Positions 18,612 to 29,087 of a stretch of 55,635 nucleotides of DNA are shown piece after piece. The stretch is from the NCBI GenBank assembly GCA_001970955.1, contig MPUH01000420.1, positions 1-55,635 on the forward strand, given 5' to 3'. The DNA comes from Stentor coeruleus. Its lineage: Eukaryota; Ciliophora; Heterotrichea; Heterotrichida; Stentoridae. The notes beneath the pieces are model-generated. The model was not told the DNA's origin and searched no databases. It saw only the letters and a list, made by a program, of their open reading frames with translations. A program made the translations under genes and the position numbers. Within the stretch, counting starts at the first letter, position 1; each line of letters opens with the position of its first letter.

Positions 18612-19841
18612 ATGGATATTGTGATCAGTATCTTCGACCGAAAACTAACATGTGCAGGTTGTAAAAACAAATTCAGCCTAACCTCAAAACGCAGAAAATG
18701 CATGAAATGCAGTAACTTATAATCAGAGCTAATTTACTGCCGTAAATGCAGTACAAAAATTAAGTCAAAAGGGCTTTTCACCTCCTCCCAAAGATACTGT
18801 CTTATATGTATAAAACAACAAGAAATACCAAAAAAAATCATATGTACCAACCTAGAAGAAAAAAATTTAACTAATAAAGCAACAATGATCATAACAGAAA
18901 AAACACCACTAAAACGACATAACACGGTTTTACCCAGAAACTCAAAGGTATTATATAAAAAGTTCAAAAAAGAAATTCAAAAAAACTTAAATCTTATAGA
19001 AGAATCCCCAGAAACTTATTATAAAATATATGGGAAAATTGGTAAAGGAGCTTATGGGACTGTTTATTATTGTCAAAATAAACTTTCAGAAGAAAAATAC
19101 GCAATTAAATCTATTGAGCTAAAAAGTCAAAACCATAGAAATATGATATTGAATGAAATTGCTTTAACGCAGTTAAGTGAAAGTAAGAATGTTGTTGAAT
19201 ACTATGAAGCTTATGAGTATGATGGGAAACTTTGGATTGTTACAGAACTAATGAAATGTAATTTGACTAAGGTTATTGAGAAAAATAAACTTATGACTGA
19301 AAAAGTTATAGGGTATATATTAAAAGAAGTTCTTAAAGGGCTTATATCGATGCATACTAAATATAGAATACATAGGGATATAAAAAGTGATAATATACTT
19401 GTTTCTGCAGATGGGTTAGTTAAATTAGGGGATTTTGGCTATGCGACTCAATTGACTGAAGAAAGCCATATACGGGATAGTGTTGTCGGAACACCTTGTT
19501 GGATGGCCCCAGAACTAGTTCTGGGGTTAGGTTATGGAACTAATGTTGATGTATGGAGTTTAGGGATTGTTGGTATTGAACTTGCTGAAGGTCAACCTCC
19601 ATATTTTGATGAGGATTATGCTAAAGCTCTATATTTAATTGCTAGTAACCCCTCACCTACTCTAAGTAAAAAAAATTATTGGTCTGAAGATTTTAAAGAT
19701 TTTATAGATGAATGCTTGATTAAAAGTCCGGATATAAGGCCGCAATCGAATAAACTTATTAATCATCCTTTTTTTGATAGGATTCATAAAGGACATAAGC
19801 AAGATTTTGTTAGATACTTAAATACTAACAATATATTTTAA
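18612..19841 (+). CDS. FYVE-like zinc finger fused to STE20/PAK-type kinase
   Basis: Two exons (18612-18711 and 18727-19841) joined by removal of the 15-nt intron GTAACTTATAATCAG give 404 residues. Residues 14-61 hold four Cys pairs (C14/C17, C30/C33, C38/C41, C58/C61) with RRKC, YCRKCS and RYCLIC in FYVE order. The FYVE (R/K)HHCR motif is reduced to RRKC, so phosphoinositide binding is uncertain. The kinase domain spans about 130-385: GKGAYGTV, K161, HRDIKSDN (249-256), DFG (269-271) and GTPCWMAPE, the STE20/PAK activation segment. All catalytic residues are present. The family phosphorylates Ser/Thr in signalling cascades. Annotation from the first uninterrupted ATG (18885) would lose the zinc finger. 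Confidence 0.88.
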
Positions 19842-20989
19842 TAGTAATTATATTGAAAGCTTAAAGAAATTAGTATGTATTTAGATGATTCTCTAATTCT
19901 TGTACTCTAACTTGATATTTTTATGGAAGTACTAGTTGGATATTAGAAACAAAGATTTTTAATGAGATTTTTTATTGATGATTTTTTTGATAAATTCATA
20001 TAAGATGATTTTAGAAATATTCTTAGATTGGCTAAGAAATTTAAATTCATTGAAACATCCAAAAGAGAAGAATACTTTTATTAATTGGAAATTCTATGGC
20101 TCATCACTTCTGTTTGAAAGTGAAGGTTTAGAGTAGATTTACATTAAAGTTAATCTATAATTGAAAAGTATGAGTTACTCTTATCTGTAAATCTAAAAAA
20201 TTTTAAGCCAGAAAAATGGCTTACCTGAAAAAAAAGACATTAAACTCTTCGAAAATGAATTTATTACACTCAAGTAGTATCTTAAAAATTACCTCTTTTA
20301 ATAGAAAATCTAATGCGAATAATGTATTTAGCCCTTTTTTGGATGAATAAAGCCAATACCAAGTTGTGCTTTTAGACAAATAATACATAAAATAATTTCA
20401 TTATTTATCTTATTTGTAAGTATAATCTTGTGGCTGTTCATGCTCTCCATCGGGACACATTAACTCTTCTCAATAGCTTTTATTCACTCAAAAATATCTT
20501 AAAACTCATTGGTCTGGCTCATTTGCATGCAAAATAGTTCTTCCTTTTTATTTTCAAGAATATGAAGGCTTGAGATTCATCATGAATATTTTCAATCCCA
20601 AGTACGCAGATCTGATAATTATCCTAATCAGTAAAAAAGTAAAACTTATCTATTGCAATATAGGAGCATACCCTAAATTCCTCATTTTCTTTAATATATT
20701 TATTTATTTGCCATCTTACTGCATACCTCTCAAATAAAGCCTTTTGAGGATTATCATAACCAGTTTAGTATCCCTATAGTTTTTCTCAAATCAATAAACT
20801 AACTCATAATAGTTAACAAAAGTTATCTAATACAAAAGTTTATGTGGAAAATGTGTATATTCGCTTTATATTAAAAAATAGTTAAAATCATTTTTACAAT
20901 CAACATGAAAAAAATCATTAAATAATACCCTAACACCCATGTCTATTCTAAAATCCTTTAAGAATTCAAAAAATTATTATATATAACAA
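19842..20989. other. Long convergent intergenic region
   Basis: 1.15 kb between 3' ends. On the minus strand 20400-20790, a frame reads through only about three stops in roughly 106 codons, which could be a gene fossil but is not clearly better than chance. A single CCCTAACACCC (telomere-like) occurs at 20928-20938. No intact gene is seen. Confidence 0.5.
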
Positions 20990-21472
20990 TTACATAAGCA
21001 GATCTATATTCTTTCGTATTTTTAGCCTATCTTTTATACTACTTCTACTTCTTAAAAACGGAAGTACTGATATTGCTGTCTTTGGGGGGAACACAAATTC
21101 TCTCTTATTACTTTCATTAGATGAATTCTGAAATGGTGAAATGAGTTCTTTTGACTTAGTTGAAAGAGTATTTATTATAGGATATTTAACTTTATGTTTG
21201 TTATTATCTTTTAAATGATCACGAGACAATGTTAAATAATAATCATAAAGCTTTTTAGGTGTTGTGTCCCGGCATATGTTTTGAGGGTTAGTTGAGTTTG
21301 TACGTGTTTTTCTTATAGGTATTTGGATATTAGGGCAGTTAAATTCATGTCTTTTTAAAGCTGAAAAATAAACTTGTTTTGGTGAACGGTTAGGGAGGAT
21401 GTTTGGAGAAGCTTTCTTTGCTTCAATAATATTGACTCGAATGTTAAAATATTTGAGCTTAGGGCTTTCCAT
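20990..21472 (-). CDS. Hypothetical basic, disordered protein
   Basis: 160 residues from the ATG at 21472-21470. It is rich in Asn, Lys, Ser and Pro with many Thr-Pro/Ser-Pro sites (NRSPKQVYF, RDTTPKKLYDYYL), lacking hydrophobic core or membrane segments, and ends in a basic stretch, RSRSSIKDRLKIRKN. It is probably intrinsically disordered; the SP/TP sites could be kinase targets. No family is recognised. Confidence 0.6.
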   Translation of the reverse strand: MESPKLKYFNIRVNIIEAKKASPNILPNRSPKQVYFSALKRHEFNCPNIQIPIRKTRTNSTNPQNICRDTTPKKLYDYYLTLSRDHLKDNNKHKVKYPIINTLSTKSKELISPFQNSSNESNKREFVFPPKTAISVLPFLRSRSSIKDRLKIRKNIDLLM

Positions 21473-21989
21473 TTTTTATGAAGATTTTTAGTTTGGGTGT
21501 AAAGAGAATGGAATACGGGGTGATATTTAAGGTTTGTGATAAGAAAAAAAAACATAAAGATATAGAGAAGATGATAAAATTCATTTTTTAATATTTTTTA
21601 GCTTGTTTAATGGTTTATAACGGGATAAATTGATGTAAAATGTGATTTTACCTTTATGTTTATTAATAAATACGTTCGGACAGTTAAGAAAATTTTTTAT
21701 TAAAAATTATAACTCGCCAATAGCTGATATTACCTTATAACTTAAACTACATCTAAAATTCAATATCAAAATTTGTTTTTATATATACTTTTTATTCCTC
21801 TAATAAATTATACAACAATCCTTTTCTACGAATTAAATGTATAATTATCTTAACTTACCAATAAAACCATTTGCAACCAAAGTATTCTAAACCTAGTAAG
21901 TTCTCATAAATTTATAATAACTATCTAAAACATAAACCTTTTAGAATAAGATAAATCATTATGCTAATTTTATTAAAGTATTTTGTAAA
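21473..21989. other. Divergent intergenic region
   Basis: About 500 bases between a minus-strand and a plus-strand start. AT-rich; the plus strand is G-leaning on the left and C-leaning on the right. Nothing specific is recognised. Confidence 0.5.
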
Positions 21990-23174
21990 ATGTATAGAGG
22001 CCTGAATGAAAGCGATTGCTTAATCAACAAAATTGTTGATGAAATGAAATCAGAGTACCTCAAATCAATAAACTCTGAACTAGCTACAAATGGAGATTTA
22101 ATGATAGCATATCCTGATCTCACCGTGTTTTACTACAATCGTGATCGACAAAATGCCTTATCCGAAATTAAACGCATCTGGGACAAAGTCCAAAGTACCC
22201 ATCTTGGGACAAAATCCTTGTAAAAATTACTTAGAAACGATTTTCTTCTTACTCTAGCCACAATCCTAGAAGAAAACCATATAAAATACATGAATAAGCT
22301 TAAAATAGCCAAAAACCTTGTATATGTCATATAGAAAAAATATCTTATAAGTACTCAAGAAGTTCTTAATTCTATGGTTTTCGACCATAATTCTATTAAC
22401 AATACAGAATCTGAAGTCCTACTAAACTATTCTTCAATATCTGCAACAAATGATCCTAATCAAGATATGATAATAAACTTAGAATTTCAAGTGAATTTTA
22501 TAGAAATAACAGATTTACGAAGAGCTTTTATAGAAGGTTTTGCTGGGTATTCAGTCGAAATACTCTCAAAAGACTATCGATTCATGACTAAAATTGTAGA
22601 TATTGATGGGAATAAAGCGATTTGGAATTTCAAGACCAAACTGTAAAAACTATAAAGAAAACTTCGTTACAGTGAAAAAACAGTAAAAATTAGTTTGTTT
22701 GAACACTCTACAAAGACAAGTAGTAGTATCAAAATTGCTGAATTTCATATGGATTTATTTAATTATTTATTAGATTCTCAGAATACTGATAAAAATTGTA
22801 AAATTAGACCTTGCAAGATGGAAAAATATAAATTTGTTATTGAATCTAAAGAAAAATATGCTATTATGGATATTGTGGATAGGAATATTGATGATGTACC
22901 TAAGATTGCTTTTACAATTAAAATTGGGCTTAAAAACTGTGAAGCGTTTAAAGATTTAGTTAATGAGAGGATTAGATATCTTAGTAATCAACTTTTGAGA
23001 ATTAAGAAAGGGATTGAGAGGATTAATACGAAGTTGGTGCAACAAATTTCTGGGTTTCAGAATTTAGGGTTTGATGAGACTAGGATTTTTATTGTTAGTG
23101 AACAGAAAAGATCGTTTTCTTGCTTTTCGGGTTGTGGTAAGAATGGGAATAAGAAAAACTGTCAAGTTTTTTAG
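21990..23174 (+). CDS. Four-exon protein with C2-like region and CaaX-like end
   Basis: Three 15-nt introns join what look like separate frames: GTAAAAATTACTTAG (22220-22234), GTATATGTCATATAG (22320-22334) and GTAAAAACTATAAAG (22643-22657). Exons total 1140 nt and 379 residues, in frame throughout. The N-terminal third is helical. The middle (about 145-250) alternates strands in a C2-like way (LEFQVNFIEITDLRRAF, then GYSVEIL, NKAIWNF, VKISLFE, IKIAEFHMDL), although no calcium-binding aspartate loops are evident. The C-terminus has a helix, then FSCFSGCGKNGNKKNCQVF: a basic, Cys-rich tail ending in C-Q-V-F, a possible prenylation box. Membrane attachment is inferred. No named family is recognised. 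Confidence 0.75.
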
Positions 23175-23304
23175 TTAGTGATAAATTTAATGATAATAGG
23201 ATTGTGATTGTTGGGCTGAGATATTTAGGTTTTTTTTTTAATTGATGTTGTTATTATAAAATTTATATAAACTTTATTCATTATGGTTATTTAATCTATA
23301 ATAA

Positions 23305-26300
23305 CTACTCAAGCTCATCATAATCATAATTAAACAAAGGGACAACTTCTGCTGAAACTTTTCTCTTTTTCATGCAATTCTGATAAACTTTATAAGAAAC
23401 CCCAAGTAGTACAATAAACAAAAGACCTGTTCCTCCCCACACCCATTCAGGAATTTCCTCAAGATCTACATCCCCAGCGCTATACGACTCTTTAAAGCTC
23501 ACATTAAACAAAACAATAGAATTCATGATATTATCATTTTTCGCTGTAATTTCCAAATGATAAAAAGAATCTTTATGACAGTTATCAGGGTTTTTAACAT
23601 TAAGTGAATATTCATTTAATATATAAAACGACACTTCTGTAGGTGTTAAAACAAGTATAGTCGTAGAATTATAGAAATAAGCATAAGTCTCACTAGCACG
23701 ACTATTAGTTTCAATATCAGAAATTATACTAGACAACTCTTGAGCTTTGTTATCTATGACATGCACAATTCCATCTCCTTTAGCATCTTGCATCAATGTG
23801 AGTATATAAGCAGCATAATTATATTCTGAGCACTTTAAAGCTCCAGGGTAAACAGTATAAAGATCTCTATAAGGAAATACTTTACCAATAAGTTCTGGAT
23901 TGTCCCAGCTTTGTAGTTTATATTTAAGGATTGTAGTGTTTTGTAAAGCTACATAAAGTTCAAGTCCACATCTCATTAACGAGCTACCGTTTTCTAATGG
24001 AATTGTTTTTATAAGATTGAAATGCTGATATGGCAAATCACTAAAATTCAGCACTTTAATCCCTGAGTAAACATCTAAAAGATAAAGGTAATAAATATTA
24101 AATATTGGGTCATAAGCCCCTTCAAAGTCTATAAAATAATAATAATTCATCATTATATCATTAGGACTAATAAGTAATAATTTTAACACAATTACCGAGT
24201 TTTTACTTGCTTTTCCCAATATTAACTGTAAATGATTACAATAAAAACCATCAGTCATATCATCATAAAAATCAAGAATCATAATCAAAAACTCTCCACC
24301 TATTTTACCTAATCCCCATATTGAATCAACTGAAAATTTTAAATTATAATTGCTAATAAAAGTCATTGTCTCATTATCATATCTAAAAAAATACATTGTG
24401 CTTATAGGTAAAACGCTTTCATTTGTATTTAAATAAAATATAATCTGTGTATTACACGCAGCAGAAAATATAAAAAAATCATCCTCGAGGATAACTGAAA
24501 AATCAACACAATTAGTTCTTGTATTTTGTTCCTTTAGGTCATAAGAATCTATTAAGCCAAAGGATTTATTGTAAACTCCAACAACGCTTCCTGTTGCAAT
24601 AAGATAAACATCAAAATCTTCAACAGTAACAAAAGCTGTTATATTCATGTCAATGGTTTCATTTAATATTTTATCTGAAATTCGTTTGTTGAAAGAAAAA
24701 ATATCACTCCCTTCTACTGAGATATTAAGATCTTGGCCAAGAAACATATTTTCAAGGGATATTTGATTTGAAGATTTACAGGGCAAGTTCAAGAGGTTGT
24801 TTTGGATTGTGTCAATAACTCCAAGGTTTTTATATATAGTCTGTCCATTTGTATACAATATTATAGGGATTGTAGTTTTTGATTTATAATTATCATTTTT
24901 AACTGAGATAGTGATATTTGCATAATAAAACATCCTGTCTATACTGAAAATATCAGCCATATTAAATTCAATAAAGGCACTTGAGTAATCAAGTGGTATA
25001 TTATAAGCTACAACATCAGAATCTGATACAAAATGAATTATAAGACCTATATTTTCATTATAATACGCATTACTAATCGTACAGTTTCCAATTTCATTTT
25101 GAGCTATTAAAATACTTGCAATATAACCAGTAGAGTTATAAACAGTTAATAATTTTTCGCTTATAAAAACTATAAAATTATTGACATAGTATATTTTCTT
25201 ATAGCATGGGACTGATATGTTTTTTAAATAAAATCCTTTACTATCATAAATCTCCATATTATAATCTTCATAAATAACAAAAAAGTTATCTAAACCTGCA
25301 AAAATGTCAATCGCCGGTTTACTAAGTTCTTTCGATATAACATTCAACACTTTATTTTTTACAGTATTTAATGAATACAACGTAAAATTTACTTGATTTT
25401 GTATAGCACAAGTAAAATTATCTCTTAAGTAAAATGAACTAAAACTTTGATTGTTACTTGAGGATATGTTATAAAATCCATTTGATAGTTTTGAATTTAC
25501 AACATTGTATACATAAAGATAAATATTATTGCTACAAATTATATAATATTCAGAGCATTGGAAATTCGAGCAAAAGCTTTCATATCCATAACTGAAATCT
25601 ATATCATCTAAAATAGGGGTTGTAATTATCATAGAGATTTTATCTATAATATAATTGATTAAAAAATATCCAGGGCATGAAATTATTTTTAACAGTTCTA
25701 CAGGTGAATATGCTTTTGGTAATAATTGGTTTTCTTCTAAAATACTGATATTTGAACTATTATAGAAGTATGTGTTTTTTGTATCTGAGACTATATCTTT
25801 AAACCATAACTCAGTATTGGCAATGATTACTTTTTGATAATGGTTTGAGATATTCCTCATACTGTAGTTAAAAAAATTCATATTAAAATCTACACTTACA
25901 TTGTCAACTTCGAGTTTATAACCATAAAAATAATCATATAAATTCAAAGTTAGTGTTGCTTCAAAATTGTTGAATACTACTAAAGGATCAGTTCTTAAAA
26001 AGTTTAAAGGTGAAATTTCTCCTAACTCTTTAGGCTGGACAACAGTTAGAGTCTGTTCAAACTTTTCATTAGAAAGTTTATCTGTTATAGAAAAATTATA
26101 AACTATATTTTCATTTGTGGAACTCAGATTTAGCATAGCATTATTAAGGATTATCGAATTTATAATAAGATTTTCCCCATGAGTATATATAAGAGAAAAC
26201 CCATCATCTGATTCATCAAAAATAGCCCAAGAAATCCCAGGATCAGTTACATTAAGGCTTATTCCCCCAAAAACATGAAAGGCAAAATCTGAGGATATAA

Positions 26301-27348
26301 CTTTTATACTATACCCATTATTATTTTTTAAAAGTAAAACATTGTTGTAAAGGTTAGGATATGAATGAACTGATCCTTGATTTTCCCCAAGATTTTTAAA
26401 AAATATCTGTTTGAAATCCATGGTTATTATAATAAACCCATCAATCATTCCTAAGATTAAATATTTTGTATCGTAAAGATTAAGTTCATTTTGTAAATCA
26501 AAAGATGTAACATCTTTCCCATTTGTTTCTAAGTATAAACTGTCTGAGATTATTATTTCGGTTTGATCTACGATTTCGATTTTGTTTATTTTTTTTTCAC
26601 TTGGTATGTAGATATAGTGAATATTAAAATAAGTGATAATTAATAATGGTTTAGAACTTTGCATTTGAAGAGGGAATTCTCCAAGTAATTTTGGATGTCT
26701 AATATGAGTAATATTAAACATTATTATATAATCACTATTATTATAAGACCCTGATGCTAATAAAGTTTCTGTAATAATTCCTTTAGAAAATCGTAAAGAC
26801 GAGCCTGTAAAATTTTTAAACTTATCTGTAGTATTTATTTCAGTTTCCAAATAAAAACCATAAGGTGTACATGCTATATGAAACATCTTATTGATTTTTG
26901 GATTTCCTCCAGTTGTAATAACATATGCTATAGGCGTTGTATGATTACTTGACAAGACAAAAAAACTTGTAATATCATTAGTAAATGAATGATTAAAACT
27001 TTCAATATCTCCTTCGTTTATATATATCATACTAAGATAAGTCCCATTAGGAAACACGAAATACTTAGAAAAATAAATGTTGTCTTGTACAATTTTTTTC
27101 ATTTTACCCACTTTGTTTTGAGGTACTAAGCCTAGGTTTTTAATTCTAACTGATGTGCATTCAACATTTGTTTGCTTTAGAATGGCTTCAGTAAGATTTG
27201 GGGATATTGAGTAATTGAGCTCATCACCTATAAAGTGATTATCAAGGACTATTGGAATGTATTCTTTTTTGGCTAAGACGTATAATGAATCTAAGGGATT
27301 TATGATTTCTAAACCACTAGCTAAGAGTATTGGAATAACAAATAGCAT
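23305..27348 (-). CDS. Large type I membrane (surface) protein
   Basis: 1347 residues in one uninterrupted exon. The N-terminus, MLFVIPILLASGLEI, is a signal peptide. A single C-terminal membrane span (WGGTGLLFIVLLGVSYKVY) is followed by a basic stop-transfer stretch and a cytoplasmic tail of about 25 residues ending in YDYDELE. The lumenal part is very rich in Asn, Tyr and Ser, with many N-x-S/T glycosylation sites and repeated beta-strand blocks of propeller type (for example DGFIIITMDFK, NFFVIYEDYN). The final lumenal segment (SFYHLEITAKNDNIMNSIVL) may be a cadherin-like strand domain. It is probably a plasma-membrane or vesicular surface protein; the ligand is unknown. It is convergent with the CaaX-like gene. 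Confidence 0.75.
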   Translation of the reverse strand: MLFVIPILLASGLEIINPLDSLYVLAKKEYIPIVLDNHFIGDELNYSISPNLTEAILKQTNVECTSVRIKNLGLVPQNKVGKMKKIVQDNIYFSKYFVFPNGTYLSMIYINEGDIESFNHSFTNDITSFFVLSSNHTTPIAYVITTGGNPKINKMFHIACTPYGFYLETEINTTDKFKNFTGSSLRFSKGIITETLLASGSYNNSDYIIMFNITHIRHPKLLGEFPLQMQSSKPLLIITYFNIHYIYIPSEKKINKIEIVDQTEIIISDSLYLETNGKDVTSFDLQNELNLYDTKYLILGMIDGFIIITMDFKQIFFKNLGENQGSVHSYPNLYNNVLLLKNNNGYSIKVISSDFAFHVFGGISLNVTDPGISWAIFDESDDGFSLIYTHGENLIINSIILNNAMLNLSSTNENIVYNFSITDKLSNEKFEQTLTVVQPKELGEISPLNFLRTDPLVVFNNFEATLTLNLYDYFYGYKLEVDNVSVDFNMNFFNYSMRNISNHYQKVIIANTELWFKDIVSDTKNTYFYNSSNISILEENQLLPKAYSPVELLKIISCPGYFLINYIIDKISMIITTPILDDIDFSYGYESFCSNFQCSEYYIICSNNIYLYVYNVVNSKLSNGFYNISSSNNQSFSSFYLRDNFTCAIQNQVNFTLYSLNTVKNKVLNVISKELSKPAIDIFAGLDNFFVIYEDYNMEIYDSKGFYLKNISVPCYKKIYYVNNFIVFISEKLLTVYNSTGYIASILIAQNEIGNCTISNAYYNENIGLIIHFVSDSDVVAYNIPLDYSSAFIEFNMADIFSIDRMFYYANITISVKNDNYKSKTTIPIILYTNGQTIYKNLGVIDTIQNNLLNLPCKSSNQISLENMFLGQDLNISVEGSDIFSFNKRISDKILNETIDMNITAFVTVEDFDVYLIATGSVVGVYNKSFGLIDSYDLKEQNTRTNCVDFSVILEDDFFIFSAACNTQIIFYLNTNESVLPISTMYFFRYDNETMTFISNYNLKFSVDSIWGLGKIGGEFLIMILDFYDDMTDGFYCNHLQLILGKASKNSVIVLKLLLISPNDIMMNYYYFIDFEGAYDPIFNIYYLYLLDVYSGIKVLNFSDLPYQHFNLIKTIPLENGSSLMRCGLELYVALQNTTILKYKLQSWDNPELIGKVFPYRDLYTVYPGALKCSEYNYAAYILTLMQDAKGDGIVHVIDNKAQELSSIISDIETNSRASETYAYFYNSTTILVLTPTEVSFYILNEYSLNVKNPDNCHKDSFYHLEITAKNDNIMNSIVLFNVSFKESYSAGDVDLEEIPEWVWGGTGLLFIVLLGVSYKVYQNCMKKRKVSAEVVPLFNYDYDELE

Positions 27349-28007
27349 TTTTATTATATGGATGATTTGATGGTAATTTATATGCCTAATGAGTTTCGAA
27401 TATAAGATTTTATGATTAGATATTAGAGAATAATTGTATAGGTATTGCAGATTTTAATAAGATTAGGTTTTTAAAGTTTGTGTAAAATAGGGGATTGAAT
27501 TATATTATAAGACTTTTTTTAATAGTATTAGGGTAATGTTTAATGGTAAAAAAATGTTTTTGATTGTATTGGAATGGAATAAGACTTTAAATGATTGTTT
27601 TTAGTAGTTTAGATTTTGTAGTGTGTAGATCATAAGATTGTATGATTATTACTATATAATATGATAGAATATTTTAACTATAAAAGTAATTACTCAAAGA
27701 TACTTGATATTTACATAATAAACAAAATATTGTGCTGGCTAAATATCTTATTTTAAGAAAAAATATTTTTATGAATTCACCAGACTTTCTTATTTATAAA
27801 GCATAATGCAAAATTATAAATGTTTATTAATACCTTTATAGTATCCTAACCAAAAATTATCTTATTCTATATAATTTTCCCTAATCAATAATCCTAAAAT
27901 CTAATTCGAACTTATCAATCATATATTAAATCTTTATCTATACATAATCCTTACAAATCATCATTTAAACTTCATGCATAATCAAATATAATATTTAATA
28001 TAGCTAA
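27349..28007. other. Intergenic between two minus-strand genes
   Basis: G-rich on the plus strand to about 27640 (upstream of the surface-protein gene), then C-rich toward 28007. No coding frame or RNA gene is recognised. Confidence 0.55.
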
Positions 28008-28538
28008 TTACCATCCGCTTATTGGATCATTATCTTCACATATTGAATTGTTCAACAAAGGTAATCCAGGACGTTTCAAACTAACCTTGCAGTTTTTTTT
28101 GATTTTTGGAGTCTTACTGTTAATATAATTAAAATAGTCATTCTTAAAGTCTTCATCAGTTTTGAAAGTATATTTATAATCAGAAATAAGGTTTTTATTT
28201 GATTGTCGAGAGCATAGAAAACCTGTTGTAATTCTTGATGTTGGTCTGCTCATATTCCCAAATGATGATGTGTGTTTTTTACGATAAGTGTTTTTTAGAA
28301 GTGATTGTCTTGAGGATTTAGTTGTGATTTGAATTTCTATGTTTTGGTGAGGAGAAGGGCTAGGACGAGATATTGGTTCATGTGCTAAAATTGGAAGTTC
28401 AATTTTGTTATCGATGATTCCAAATAGTTTTCTTAATGAGTTTACTTTTTGGTAAAAGGATGAAGGGAAACTTGGTTTATGCCCTTGGTTAAGTAATTTT
28501 ACAGAATTGCGCGAGGACTTTAATTTTTTTGTTTGCAT
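28008..28538 (-). CDS. Hypothetical basic protein
   Basis: 176 residues from the ATG at 28538-28536. It is strongly basic, Ser/Lys/Asn-rich and mainly disordered, with short SRPSPSP and SRPTSRITTG segments resembling phosphorylation sites, and one helix-like stretch near SFYQKVNSLRKLFGII. There are no membrane spans or known domains. Basic SxxxRPxS-type proteins are often microtubule-associated in ciliates, but that is a guess. Confidence 0.6.
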   Translation of the reverse strand: MQTKKLKSSRNSVKLLNQGHKPSFPSSFYQKVNSLRKLFGIIDNKIELPILAHEPISRPSPSPHQNIEIQITTKSSRQSLLKNTYRKKHTSSFGNMSRPTSRITTGFLCSRQSNKNLISDYKYTFKTDEDFKNDYFNYINSKTPKIKKNCKVSLKRPGLPLLNNSICEDNDPISGW

Positions 28539-29087
28539 TTATAAATTATATTAGCATGTTAATAAAATTATCCTATATCTTACATCATATTATCTGTTAA
28601 AAAGCATTAAGGGTGTTATTTTATTAGTAACAATATTTTTTTAAAACCATTGAAGAATAATCATAATATAAACCTAAAATCATTAAAATATAATCATTTG
28701 TCCCATACTAAATCAATCAAAAAAATATAATCAAAATATAATTTTCTAAATACTTGTCATAAATCAAAATCGAAATAACTTATAAAATATACATATACTT
28801 CTATGTAAATCTCCAACAATAATATACCTAACATTATCTATTCTTTTCTATATCTGAAACTGTCACTTAACATAATACCCTTACACTAAAAAACGCCTTT
28901 CAAAAATCATAAAATGCTTATCTTAATCTTAAATCATTATTAAAACTCATCAAATAAAAATCATCATTTTCATATCTAACTCATTCAAAATCTTTAATCT
29001 TAATCAATATTTCCCACAATTAAATCATCAAATCCAAGCCATCTTTACCTATCAAAAACCTTAATCAAAGCCAAGACTTTAATAAAT
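28539..29087. other. Divergent promoter region
   Basis: About 550 bases between divergent starts. The last 200 bases before 29088 are C-rich and almost G-free on the plus strand. No specific site can be named. Confidence 0.55.

Noticed and set aside
19960..20800. Possible UAR=Gln coding fossils on both strands
   Set aside because: Stops are only moderately depleted, the two strands look equally plausible, and no family is recognised. All real genes here use TAA/TAG as stops.
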